Part shown: in pieces, positions 24,457 through 33,205 of the stretch
Layout: every line of letters begins with the position of its first letter
How positions within the stretch are numbered: the first letter of the stretch is position 1
NCBI RefSeq assembly: GCF_004348535.1
Contig: NZ_SMJX01000066.1
Location: forward strand, 1-33,237
Source of the DNA: Actinomadura sp. KC216
GTDB lineage: Bacteria > Actinomycetota > Actinomycetes > Streptosporangiales > Streptosporangiaceae
Direction of reading: 5' to 3'
Length of the DNA: 33,237 bases
Position numbers and translations under genes: made by a program
Notes under the pieces: generated by a model
Database searches by the model: none
What the model saw: only the letters and a program-made list of their open reading frames with translations
Told to the model about the DNA's origin: nothing

Positions 24457-25458
24457 TCACAGCTCCGCGAACATGACGCCGAGGCTGATGCCGCCCGCCA
24501 GGCCGACGAGCGCGACCCGGTCGCCGGGCCCGCACCGCCCCTCGCCGATCGCGGTGGCGAGCTGCAGCGGCAGGCTCGCGGACGCGACGTTCCCGTGGTC
24601 GGGCAGCGTCACGACGAGGCGGTCGGCCGGAATGCCGAGGGTCGCGCGCAGCACCTCCAGATACGGGACGGTCACCTGGTGCACGGCGACGACCGCGAAG
24701 TCGTCCCACGTCAGGCCGGTCTTCTCCAGCGCGGTCGTGAACAGCTCCGCGCCGCCGCCGGCGAACGCGTCCTTGAGCCGCCGCCCGTCCCCGCTGAAGT
24801 AGGTGAAGTCGGGGTCGCGTGGATGCATCGAGCCGCCGGCCGGAAGCGTTCCGGCCCGCCAGGCGGTGGAGACGGCGGCGAAGTCGCGGTAGAAGATCCC
24901 GCCGTCGGGGGCCGCCTCGACGAGCATGGCGGCGCCGCCGTCGGACAGGGTGTAGCCGGCGAAGGCGTCCGCGAACTGGGCGCGGTCGCGCACCTTCCAG
25001 CGGATCGCGCGGGACGGGCTCTCGCCCGTGCAGACCAGCACCCGCTCGTGCTGGCCGGTGCGGATCAGCGCGTCCGCGATCTGGAGGCCGTTCAGGAAGC
25101 TGTTGCAGGCGTTCTTGACGTCGAAGACCGGGCAGGACGCGCCGAGCTTCGCCGCGACGATGTGCGCGGTGGCGGGCTCGATCAGGTCCTGCGACGCCGA
25201 CCCGAAGATCAGCAGGTCGATCCCGGCGGGGTGCGTCGCGCGCTCGGCGAGGGCGCGGCGCGCGGCGGCGACGGCCAGGTCGGACGCCTGCTCGCCGTCG
25301 TCCATCACGTGCCGGGTCCGGATGCCGGTCAGCCGCCGGACGATCGTCGGATGCGGCCGGTACCCGCCGCTCTCGGCCGCGACGCGCGCCTCCACCTCGG
25401 CGCTGGTGACCGTCCGGCCGGGCAGGTGTGCCGCGACGGCGGTGATGCGGGCTCTCAT
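24457..25458 (-). CDS. OleA-like thiolase-fold condensing enzyme
   Basis: This 333-residue thiolase-superfamily protein has the KAS III-type triad Cys118 (KNACNSF), His260 (VHQVTVPY) and Asn290 (DHGNVASAS). It also has Glu94 in DLIEPATAHIV, at the place of the OleA glutamate (LEPSTA) that deprotonates the bound acyl group; FabH enzymes lack this Glu. OleA joins two acyl-CoAs head-to-head to a 2-alkyl-3-keto acid. The ATG at 25456-25458 was chosen since homology begins at MRARITAVAAHLPG. It is the first gene of the coupled operon. A KAS III acting on other acyl donors remains possible. Confidence 0.82.
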   Translation of the reverse strand: MRARITAVAAHLPGRTVTSAEVEARVAAESGGYRPHPTIVRRLTGIRTRHVMDDGEQASDLAVAAARRALAERATHPAGIDLLIFGSASQDLIEPATAHIVAAKLGASCPVFDVKNACNSFLNGLQIADALIRTGQHERVLVCTGESPSRAIRWKVRDRAQFADAFAGYTLSDGGAAMLVEAAPDGGIFYRDFAAVSTAWRAGTLPAGGSMHPRDPDFTYFSGDGRRLKDAFAGGGAELFTTALEKTGLTWDDFAVVAVHQVTVPYLEVLRATLGIPADRLVVTLPDHGNVASASLPLQLATAIGEGRCGPGDRVALVGLAGGISLGVMFAEL

Positions 25459-25538
25459 GGCCTGGGGTCCCCCGGTTCCTCGTGTTGCGTGGAACCGCCA
25501 GCGTCGCCGGTCCCGGACGCTCCCGGACAGGGCGACCC

Positions 25539-25562
25539 TACGGAACCGGGGATGGGCGTTCC
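25539..25562 (-). promoter_or_regulatory. Candidate ECF-sigma-type promoter of the Ole-like operon
   Basis: On the minus strand GGAAC (25558-25562) is followed after 15 bp by CGTA (25539-25542), which resembles ECF sigma promoters (GGAAC, 15-16 bp, CGTA/CGTC). The start codon lies 81 bp downstream. Short motifs in G+C-rich DNA make this tentative. Confidence 0.3.
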
Positions 25563-25575
25563 ACCCCAGGTCAGG

Positions 25576-25593
25576 GTGAGTACTGCCACTCAC
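25576..25593. promoter_or_regulatory. Inverted repeat upstream of the Ole-like operon
   Basis: GTGAGTACTGCCACTCAC is a perfect 6-6-6 inverted repeat in the 160-bp gap before the oleA-like gene, 13 bp upstream of the candidate -35. It is a plausible regulator site, but no regulator is encoded in the operon. Confidence 0.4.
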
Positions 25594-25618
25594 TCCGGCT
25601 GAGCGGTACCGCCCGCCG

Positions 25619-26002
25619 CTAGACCTCGGGGATGCCGGTCGGGGCGGCGGTCGTCGGCGCGGGCTGCGGGGAGTTCGGCACGGTCGGGACGACCGGCCGC
25701 ACCGGCTCCTCGGTGCTCCTGGACCCGGAGTTCCACCACCACAGCGCGAACGAGATCGCGAACAGCACGAGGAGGCCCGCGAGGACCTGGAACACCGCCA
25801 TCCGGTGGCTCGGCTCGCGGCGCCCTCGCCGCCGCCGGAACCCGGCGACGCCGGAGCGGGCGGCGCGGCGCGCGTTCCGGCGATCGCGGCGGCGCTCGCG
25901 CCGGGACGGGGGGCGGGCCCGCTCGCTCGCGGACGGCTCGGTGAACGTTGCGCTCCGGACGAAATCGTCGTCGAACACGGGCTCGTCGAAGTCTGCGGCC
26001 AT
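25619..26002 (-). CDS. Small single-pass membrane protein of unknown function
   Basis: This 127-residue protein has an acidic N-terminus (MAADFDEPVFDDDFV), then a very basic stretch (RRERRRDRRNARRAARSG) and one transmembrane helix (about 70-91, VFQVLAGLLVLFAISFALWWW). A Pro/Thr-rich tail follows. The positive-inside rule puts the N-terminus in the cytoplasm and the tail outside. The ATG at 26000-26002 was preferred to an earlier start because GGAG lies just before it. I recognise no family. The gene is followed by the oleA-like operon on the same strand, but the 160-bp gap with its own repeat argues against one transcript. Confidence 0.65.
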   Translation of the reverse strand: MAADFDEPVFDDDFVRSATFTEPSASERARPPSRRERRRDRRNARRAARSGVAGFRRRRGRREPSHRMAVFQVLAGLLVLFAISFALWWWNSGSRSTEEPVRPVVPTVPNSPQPAPTTAAPTGIPEV

Positions 26003-26117
26003 GAGGATCTCCGGCGCGGGGGCGGCGGTCGGCACCCAGGCTAGTCGACGCCCGCGGGGACCCGTCCCGTCCCCGGGGACCGTCCTGCTAACCGGGACCG
26101 GCCCGCCGAACGAAATC

Positions 26118-26131
26118 TAGAACCGGTTACA
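26118..26131. promoter_or_regulatory. KstR operator upstream of the FadA5-like thiolase
   Basis: TAGAACCGGTTACA matches the KstR consensus TnnAACnnGTTnnA at all eight defined positions. It ends 34 bp before the thiolase ATG and overlaps a TACAGT -10-like hexamer (26128-26133), the position expected of a repressor site. Confidence 0.8.
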
Positions 26132-26156
26132 GTCATAGCTGAATCGCGTTCGATAA

Positions 26157-27326
<1,170 letters not shown>

Positions 27327-27357
27327 AGCGATCCCCCAGGCGCGAAAGGCGGTCTCC

Positions 27358-28356
27358 TTGCAGCCGGAACAGCCGGAACCCGAAGACCTCGGCGGCGGAC
27401 TGTGGAGCGTCCCGGTCCCCATCCCGGACAACCCGCTCGCCTACACGCTCGTGTACGCGGTGGAGAGCCCCCGGGGCCCCGTCCTGATCGACGCCGGCTG
27501 GCAGCACGAGGACGCCTGGGCCGCCCTCCGCGACGGCCTCGGCACGTTCGGGATCGAGGTCGCCGACGTCCACGGCGTGGTCGTGACGCACTTCCATCCC
27601 GACCACTCCGGCCTCGCCGGACGCGTCCGCGACGAGTCGGGCGCGTGGATCGCCATGCACCACGCCGACGCCGAGATCGTCCAGCGGTTCCACGACGTCG
27701 GGCAGAGCGGCCGCCGCGCCTTCGAGCTGACCGCGCTGCGCCGCGCCGGGGCGGCCGAGTCGGACCTGACCGGGTCGAGCCGGCAGACCCCGGTCGCGCC
27801 GCCCGCGATCCCCGACCGCGAGCTGTCCGACGGCGACCTCGTCGACCTGCCGGGCCGCAGGCTCCGGGCCATCTGGACGCCGGGCCACTCCCCCGGCCAC
27901 ATCTGCCTGCACCTGGAGGACGGCGACCGCATCTTCACCGGCGACCACGTCCTGCCGCGCATCACCCCGCACATCGGCCTCTACCCGTACGACACCCCTG
28001 ACGTGGACCCGCTGAGCGACTTCCTCGGCTCCCTCGACAAGGTGTCCGCCATGACGGTGGGCGAGGTCCTGCCCGCGCACCAGTTCCGCTTCAACGGGCT
28101 GTCGGGCCGCGCCCAGGAGATCATCCGCCATCACGAGGAGCGCCTCGGCGAGGTGACGGCGCTGCTGTCGTCCACCCCCATCACGCTGTGGGACCTCACG
28201 GCGGGCCTCACCTGGCGCCACCCGTGGGCGGAGATGCACCAGGGCGCGCGCCGCATGGCCGCCGCCGAGGCCGCCGCGCACATCCGCACGCTGGAGACCA
28301 GGGGCGTCGCCCGCCGCGACGGGACGGACGATCCCATCCGCTACGTGCTGCGCTGA
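27358..28356 (+). CDS. Metallo-beta-lactamase-fold hydrolase in the steroid cluster
   Basis: This 332-residue protein has the di-metal motif THFHPDH (residues 77-83), then GHSPGHICL and FTGDHVL, which supply the next His and the bridging Asp, and a late His (PAHQFRF). The start is a TTG at 27358 with GAAAGGCGG upstream; no ATG or GTG gives the full fold. Only 31 bp separate it from the thiolase, so the two genes probably share the KstR-controlled promoter. The fold includes glyoxalase II, lactonase and thioesterase-like enzymes. A CoA-thioester or lactone hydrolysis step in steroid breakdown would fit, but this is inferred from position only. Confidence 0.8.
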   Translation: MQPEQPEPEDLGGGLWSVPVPIPDNPLAYTLVYAVESPRGPVLIDAGWQHEDAWAALRDGLGTFGIEVADVHGVVVTHFHPDHSGLAGRVRDESGAWIAMHHADAEIVQRFHDVGQSGRRAFELTALRRAGAAESDLTGSSRQTPVAPPAIPDRELSDGDLVDLPGRRLRAIWTPGHSPGHICLHLEDGDRIFTGDHVLPRITPHIGLYPYDTPDVDPLSDFLGSLDKVSAMTVGEVLPAHQFRFNGLSGRAQEIIRHHEERLGEVTALLSSTPITLWDLTAGLTWRHPWAEMHQGARRMAAAEAAAHIRTLETRGVARRDGTDDPIRYVLR

Positions 28357-28385
28357 GGCCGCTCCCGCCCCTGTGAGCGCCGGGT

Positions 28386-28408
28386 GCGGCGTGGGTCACT
28401 CACGCCGC
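28386..28408 (+). terminator. Candidate hairpin terminator after the MBL-fold gene
   Basis: A perfect 8-bp stem, GCGGCGTG (28386-28393) with CACGCCGC (28401-28408), has a 7-base loop and begins 30 bp after the stop codon. It would separate the thiolase-hydrolase transcript from the P450. There is no U tract. Confidence 0.5.
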
Positions 28409-28418
28409 GAGACCCTTG

Positions 28419-28436
28419 ATGAGACTGGAGTCTCAT
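28419..28436. promoter_or_regulatory. Palindrome next to the KstR box of the P450
   Basis: ATGAGACTGGAGTCTCAT has perfect 8-bp arms around a GG centre and ends two bases before the KstR box. It does not fit the KstR consensus, so a second regulator may bind here. Confidence 0.5.
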
Positions 28437-28438
28437 GT

Positions 28439-28452
28439 TAGAACGTGTTCTA
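28439..28452. promoter_or_regulatory. KstR operator upstream of the CYP125-like P450
   Basis: TAGAACGTGTTCTA is a perfect palindrome over six-base arms and matches TnnAACnnGTTnnA at every defined position. It lies 76 bp upstream of the P450 start. It is the strongest KstR site in the window. Confidence 0.85.
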
Positions 28453-28528
28453 GGCCCATGGGACCAAGCAAGCGCTCAGTTCATGATCGGCGCACGCCCG
28501 TCCCCACCCCCGGCACGAAGGAGCCCCC

Positions 28529-29785
28529 ATGGCACTCGCGACCTCGACCGCCTCCGCCGCGCGGACGTTCCGGGCTCCCGAAATCGACATCATCGACCCC
28601 GGCGTGTACGAGCGCGGAGGCATCCCGCACCGGCAGTTCGCGTGGCTGCGCGACAACGACCCCGTCCACTGGCACCAGGACCCGAACGAGGGGGTGCCGG
28701 GCTTCTGGGCCATCACCCGGCACGAGGACGTCGTGCAGGTGTCCCGGCGCGCCGACCCGTACTCCTCCCACGAGCGGACGGCGATGTTCGAGGAGTTCAC
28801 CGACGAGGACATCGCCCTCTACGGGCAGATGATGCTGTTCCAGGACCCGCCGGACCACACCCGCCTGCGCGCCATGGTGAACAAGGGCTTCACCCCGCGC
28901 ATGATCGGGAAGCTCCAGGACCACGTCCGCGACATCTGCCACCGGCTGATCGACGAGGCCGCGCCGCTCGGCGAGTGCGACTTCGTCGAGTACTTCGCCG
29001 CGCCCCTCCCCCTCTACACGATCTGCGAGCTGCTCGGCGCGCCGCTGGAGGACCGGCAGAAGATATTCCACTGGTCGAACAAGCTGGTCGCGTTCAACGA
29101 CCCCGACTTCATCGGGGACCGGGAGGACTCGGCGCTGTGCGCCGCCGAGTTCGCGGGCTGGGGCGCGGAGCTGGCGCGCAGCCGCGCGTCGACGCCGCGC
29201 GACGACATCGTCACCAAGCTGCTCACGCCGGACGCGGACGGCAACCGCATCAGCGAGGAGGAGTTCTCGCTCTTCCTGATCATGCTGTCGATCGCCGGGA
29301 ACGAGACGACGCGGACCGCGACGGCGGGCGGCATGCAGGCGTTCTTCGAGCGTCCCGACCAGTGGGAGCGCCTGAAGGCGGACCGGAGCCTGCTGCCGAC
29401 GGCGGTCGAGGAGATCGTCCGCTGGGTGAGCCCGATCAACCAGTTCCGCCGGACGGCGCTCAGCGACGTCGAGCTGGGCGGCAAGGAGATCAAGGCGGGC
29501 GACAAGGTCGTGCTGTTCTACGGGTCCGCGAACCGGGACGAGCGGGTCTTCGACGACCCGTTCACCTTCGACGTGGGCCGCGACCCGAACCCGCACCTCG
29601 GCTTCGGCGGCGGCGGCCCGCACTTCTGCCTGGGCACCCACCTCGCCCGGATGAACCTCAGGATCATCTTCGAGACGATCCTGGACCGGACGCCCGACAT
29701 CCGCCCGGCGGGCCCGGCGCGCCGCCTGCGGTCGAACTTCGTCAACGGGCTCAAGGAGCTCCCGGTGCGGTTCACCCCGTCCTGA
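28529..29785 (+). CDS. Cytochrome P450, CYP125/CYP142-like steroid C26/27 monooxygenase
   Basis: This 418-residue soluble P450 has the I-helix AGNETTR (256-262), the ExxR pair Glu295/Arg298 and the heme loop FGGGGPHFCLG with Cys367. GFWAITRHEDV, LFHWSN-like IFHWSNK and the AGNETTR/NPNPH-like RDPNPHLGFGG blocks are closest, from memory, to CYP125. The ending FVNGLKELPVRFTPS is more like CYP142. Both families oxidise the terminal methyl of the cholesterol side chain to start its degradation. GAAGGAG lies before the ATG. The gene has its own KstR box and follows the fadA5-MBL pair, which supports the steroid role. The exact CYP family cannot be settled by eye. Redox partners are not encoded nearby. 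Confidence 0.85.
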   Translation: MALATSTASAARTFRAPEIDIIDPGVYERGGIPHRQFAWLRDNDPVHWHQDPNEGVPGFWAITRHEDVVQVSRRADPYSSHERTAMFEEFTDEDIALYGQMMLFQDPPDHTRLRAMVNKGFTPRMIGKLQDHVRDICHRLIDEAAPLGECDFVEYFAAPLPLYTICELLGAPLEDRQKIFHWSNKLVAFNDPDFIGDREDSALCAAEFAGWGAELARSRASTPRDDIVTKLLTPDADGNRISEEEFSLFLIMLSIAGNETTRTATAGGMQAFFERPDQWERLKADRSLLPTAVEEIVRWVSPINQFRRTALSDVELGGKEIKAGDKVVLFYGSANRDERVFDDPFTFDVGRDPNPHLGFGGGGPHFCLGTHLARMNLRIIFETILDRTPDIRPAGPARRLRSNFVNGLKELPVRFTPS

Positions 29786-29816
29786 CCACATCTGGGCACG
29801 TAGGCGACTATCTTCC

Positions 29817-29849
29817 CTGACTAGGGGTCAGTGTGCTTTTCGAAACACT
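29817..29849. promoter_or_regulatory. Two short inverted repeats in the A+T-rich gap before the GT4 operon
   Basis: CTGAC-TAGGG-GTCAG (29817-29831) is followed by AGTGT-N10-ACACT (29830-29849), the latter containing TTTCGAAA and followed by a short T run. They lie in the 207-bp gap after the P450. They may end the P450 transcript or control the glycosyltransferase operon. The remainder of the gap, to 29992, holds no gene that I can support. Confidence 0.3.
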
Positions 29850-29992
29850 TTTGGACGCCATGCCCAATATTGAACTCGGCGGTAACGTACGGAAGCTAGG
29901 GTCTAGGTCATCAACGGCATCACAGGAACGGCCGGTGCGCGTGCGCCCGGCGTCCCTCGGCTGACGGGAGAGGTGCGTGGGCAGGTGCTGGC

Positions 29993-31270
29993 GTGGATGA
30001 GGCAGGCGAGTCGGGGGCACTGCGCATCGGGCTGCTCTCGTACCGGAGCAAGCCGCACTGCGGCGGTCAGGGCGTCTACCTCCGGCATCTGAGCCGGGAA
30101 CTCGCCGACCTCGGGCACACGGTGGAGATCCTGTCCGGGCAGCCGTATCCGGAGCTGGACCGCGAGGAGATCGTCCTCACCAAGCTGCCGAGCCTCGATC
30201 TCTACAACGACGACGACCCGTTCCGCACCCCGGCGCTCCGCGAGTTCCGCGACTGGGTCGACGTCCTGGAGTTCGCGCACATGAAGACGGGCGGCTTCCC
30301 CGAGCCGCTGACGTTCAGCCTGCGGGTGCTGCGGCTGCTGAAGCGGCGGCGGCGCGACTTCGACGTCGTCCACGACAACCAGGTCCTCGGCCTCGGCAAC
30401 CTCGGCATCGCCCGGCTCGGGCTGCCGCTGGTGACGAGCATCCACCATCCGATCAGCGTCGACCGCCGCATCGAGCTGGAGGCGGCGCGCGGGATCAAGC
30501 AGAAGCTCGGCAAGCGCCGCTGGTACGGGTTCGTCGCGATGCAGTCGCAGGTGTCGCGGCGGATCGGGCCGGTGCTGACGGTGTCGGAGTCCTCCAAGGT
30601 CGACATCGTCAAGGACTTCAAGGTCGACCCGCGCGACATCGAGATCCTGCCGCTCGGCGTCGACACCCGGATCTTCCACCCGCGCGGCGAGCGGGTGCCC
30701 GGCCGGATCGTCGCGATGGCCAGCGCGGACGCGCCGATCAAGGGCGTGGACGTGCTGCTGCGCGCGGTCGCCAAGCTCGCCACCGAGCGCGACGTGCACG
30801 TCATCGTCGTGAGCCGCCCGCAGAAGGACGGCCCGACCGAGAAGCTCGTCCGGGAGCTCGCGCTCGGCGAGCGGGTCCGGTTCGTGAGCGGCATCGGCGA
30901 CGACGAGCTCGGCGAGCTGATGGCGTCGGCGGAGATCGCCGTCGTCCCGTCCCGGTACGAGGGGTTCTCGCTGCCGGCGGTGGAGCACATGGCGTCCGGG
31001 ACGCCGCTCGTCGCGAGCCGCGCCGGGGCGCTGCCCGAGGTCGTCGGCGACGCGGCCGTGCTGGTCGCGCCCGGGGACGTCGAGGAGCTCGCCGCGACGC
31101 TGCGCCGCCTGCACGACTCCCCCGCCGAGCGCGAGCGCGTCGGCGCCGCCGGGTTCGGCCGCGTCCAGGAGCGCTTCGCCTGGCCCGCGGTCGCGAAGGC
31201 CACCGTCGAGCACTACCGGGCCGCCATCGCCCAGCAGCGCTACCGGCGGCTCGCGCGCAGCACCAGATGA
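29993..31270 (+). CDS. GT4-family glycosyltransferase (Rv0225-like)
   Basis: This 425-residue GT-B retaining glycosyltransferase closely follows the remembered M. tuberculosis protein Rv0225: RIGLLSYRSKPHCGGQGVYL with the GGQG donor-loop motif (24-27), DVVHDNQVLG, LPLVTSIHHPI, ILPLGVDTRIF, and the GT4 EX7E element in SRYEGFSLPAVEHMASGTPL. It starts at a GTG (29993), because homology begins at residue 10 and no later start fits. The donor and acceptor are not known to me. It is the first gene of a three-gene operon with a methyltransferase and a helical-barrel protein, suggesting the three build or modify one glycan or glycolipid. Confidence 0.88.
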   Translation: MDEAGESGALRIGLLSYRSKPHCGGQGVYLRHLSRELADLGHTVEILSGQPYPELDREEIVLTKLPSLDLYNDDDPFRTPALREFRDWVDVLEFAHMKTGGFPEPLTFSLRVLRLLKRRRRDFDVVHDNQVLGLGNLGIARLGLPLVTSIHHPISVDRRIELEAARGIKQKLGKRRWYGFVAMQSQVSRRIGPVLTVSESSKVDIVKDFKVDPRDIEILPLGVDTRIFHPRGERVPGRIVAMASADAPIKGVDVLLRAVAKLATERDVHVIVVSRPQKDGPTEKLVRELALGERVRFVSGIGDDELGELMASAEIAVVPSRYEGFSLPAVEHMASGTPLVASRAGALPEVVGDAAVLVAPGDVEELAATLRRLHDSPAERERVGAAGFGRVQERFAWPAVAKATVEHYRAAIAQQRYRRLARSTR

Positions 31271-31344
31271 GGCACGGGCAAGTGAGGCACGGGGCCATCT
31301 GAGGGAATGCTTTCCCGCGTCCCCCGCACGGAAGGAGCACGACC

Positions 31345-32103
31345 CTGCTGACCGTGGATTTCCACCGGTTCCGCGTCACCCCCGGAGACCGCGTCCTCGA
31401 CATGGGATGCGGCGCCGGGCGGCACGCCTTCGAGCTGTACCGCAGGGGCGCGCACGTCGTGGCCTTCGACCAGGACGCCGGCGAGCTGGCCGGCGTCGAG
31501 AAGATGTTCGGGGCGATGCGCGTCGAGGGCGAGGTGCCCGAGGACGCGACCGCCGAGACCGTCCAGGGCGACGCGCTCGACCTGCCCTTCCCCGACGACC
31601 ACTTCGACGCGATCGTCGCCTCGGAGGTGCTGGAGCACATCCCGGACGACATGCGCGCCATGCGCGAGCTGCTGCGCGTCCTCAAGCCGGGCGGGAGGCT
31701 CGCGGTGACGGTGCCGAGCTGGCTGCCGGAGCGGGTGTGCTGGGCGCTGTCGGAGGACTACCACACCGCGCCCGGCGGGCACGTGCGGATCTACACGCGC
31801 GCCGAGCTGGAGGCCAAGCTGAAGTCGATCGGGTTCAGGGTCGGCGGCCACCACCACGCGCACGGCCTGCACGCCCCGTACTGGTGGATCAAGTGCGCGG
31901 TCGGCGTGGACAACGACGGCCACCCGCTCGCGAAGGCCTACCACCAGGTCCTCGTCTGGGACATCATGAAGCGGCCGCTCGCCACCCGCCTCGCCGAGCG
32001 CGCGCTGAACCCGCTGATCGGCAAGAGCGTCGTCGTCTACTTCGCCAAGCCCGCGGTCCCGCGCAGGGCGGCCACCGTCGAGGAGACGGCGGATGCGGGC
32101 TGA
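31345..32103 (+). CDS. Class I SAM-dependent methyltransferase (probable CTG start)
   Basis: This is a Rossmann-fold methyltransferase with motif I DMGCGAGRHAFE (19-30), an acidic strand-2 end (VVAFDQD), motif II region DLPFPDDHFDAIVASEVLEHI and LKPGGRLAVTVPS. The conventional start is the GTG at 31354, but GAAGGAG (31331-31337) is then 16 bases away. A CTG at 31345 is seven bases from that site, gives the N-terminus MLTVDFHRF and a 252-residue protein, and I prefer it. The gene overlaps the next one by 11 bases, and the GT4 gene ends 74 bp upstream. The acceptor is unknown; a sugar or lipid intermediate shared with the GT4 enzyme is the contextual guess. Confidence 0.82.
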   Translation: MLTVDFHRFRVTPGDRVLDMGCGAGRHAFELYRRGAHVVAFDQDAGELAGVEKMFGAMRVEGEVPEDATAETVQGDALDLPFPDDHFDAIVASEVLEHIPDDMRAMRELLRVLKPGGRLAVTVPSWLPERVCWALSEDYHTAPGGHVRIYTRAELEAKLKSIGFRVGGHHHAHGLHAPYWWIKCAVGVDNDGHPLAKAYHQVLVWDIMKRPLATRLAERALNPLIGKSVVVYFAKPAVPRRAATVEETADAG

Positions 32104-33205
32104 GATCGTCCCGCCCGCGCTGCCGGGGGTCGTGTCGCCGGACGACATCGTCGCGACGGCGCGGAGCATCACGGCGCAGCAGGAGGCGTCCGGCGCGATC
32201 CCCTGGTTCGCCCCGACGGCGGGCGTCCCCGGGCACGTCGACGCCTGGAACCACGTCGAGGCGGCGATGGCGCTGACCGTCGCCGGGTTCACCGGCGAGG
32301 CCCGCCGCGCCTACGAGTGGCTGCGCGGCGTCCAGCGCCCGGACGGGTCGTGGCCCGCGAAGTGGGTGCTCGGCGAGGTCACCGAGCCGGGCGGCGAGTC
32401 CAACCACGCCGCCTACGTCGCGGTCGGCGTCTGGCACGAGCTGGCGATGACCGGCGACGAGGAGTTCGCGCTGCGGATGTGGCCAGCGGTGCGGCGCGCG
32501 ATCGACTTCACGCTCGGGCTGCAGACCCGGCGCGGCGAGATCATCTGGATGCGGGACGAGCGCGGCCGCCCGTCCGACCACGCGCTGCTGACCGGCTGCT
32601 CGTCGATCTACCAGTCGCTGCGCTGCGCGGTCGCGCTCGCCGAGCATCTCGGCGAGCCGCAGCCGGAGTGGGAGCTGGCCGCCGACCAGCTCGGCCATGT
32701 GGTCGCGGCCCATCCGGAGGCGTTCGCCGACAAGAGCCGCTGGTCGATGGACTGGTACTACCCGGTGCTCGGCGGCCCGGTCCGCGGCGCGGCGGCGGCG
32801 CGGCGATTCGCCGGCCGCTGGGACGAGTTCGTGGTGCCGGGCCTCGGCTGCCGCTGCGTGTCCGACCAGCCGTGGGTGACGGCGGCGGAGAGCTGCGAGC
32901 TGGTGATGGCGCTGGACGCGTCCGGCGACCGCGACCGCGCGCTGGAGCTGTTCACGACCATCCAGCACCTCCGGCACGAGGACGGCTCGTACTGGACGGG
33001 CTGGCAGTTCGAGAACCGGCGGCACTTCCCCGGCGACCGCTCGACCTACACGGCCGCGGCGGTGATCCTCGCAGCGGACGCGCTCGCGGACTCCTCGCCC
33101 GGCGCCCGCCTCTTCAAGGAGATCGCGGGACGCCCGCTCGGGCCGTGCACGGCGTCCGACCCGATCGCGTGCGGCTGCGCGCTCGTCACGGTAGGACGGG
33201 CCTGA
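32093..33205 (+). CDS. Prenyltransferase/squalene-cyclase-like alpha-helical barrel protein
   Basis: This 370-residue protein consists of repeated helix pairs with QxxDGSW-like turns: GVQRPDGSWPAKW near residue 80 and HEDGSYWTGWQFEN near 300. These match the alpha/alpha-toroid of squalene cyclases and protein prenyltransferases, and of some glycosidases. I do not see a clear cyclase DxDD acid motif, so a terpene cyclase is not supported. Acidic and aromatic residues such as DAWNHVEAAMAL and MDWYYPVLGG could instead fit a glycan-active enzyme. The ATG at 32093 overlaps the methyltransferase end by 11 bases, so translation is coupled. Function is unknown. Confidence 0.75.
   Translation: MRAEIVPPALPGVVSPDDIVATARSITAQQEASGAIPWFAPTAGVPGHVDAWNHVEAAMALTVAGFTGEARRAYEWLRGVQRPDGSWPAKWVLGEVTEPGGESNHAAYVAVGVWHELAMTGDEEFALRMWPAVRRAIDFTLGLQTRRGEIIWMRDERGRPSDHALLTGCSSIYQSLRCAVALAEHLGEPQPEWELAADQLGHVVAAHPEAFADKSRWSMDWYYPVLGGPVRGAAAARRFAGRWDEFVVPGLGCRCVSDQPWVTAAESCELVMALDASGDRDRALELFTTIQHLRHEDGSYWTGWQFENRRHFPGDRSTYTAAAVILAADALADSSPGARLFKEIAGRPLGPCTASDPIACGCALVTVGRA

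Noticed and set aside
28469..28482. CAAGCAAGCGCT stretch resembling a KstR2 operator half
   Set aside because: Only one half-site is recognisable and the opposite arm is missing, so it is not reported as an operator.
32093..33205. Terpene cyclase for a biosynthetic cluster
   Set aside because: The toroid repeats are present but no DxDD or comparable cyclase acid motif is visible, and no isoprenoid genes are adjacent.
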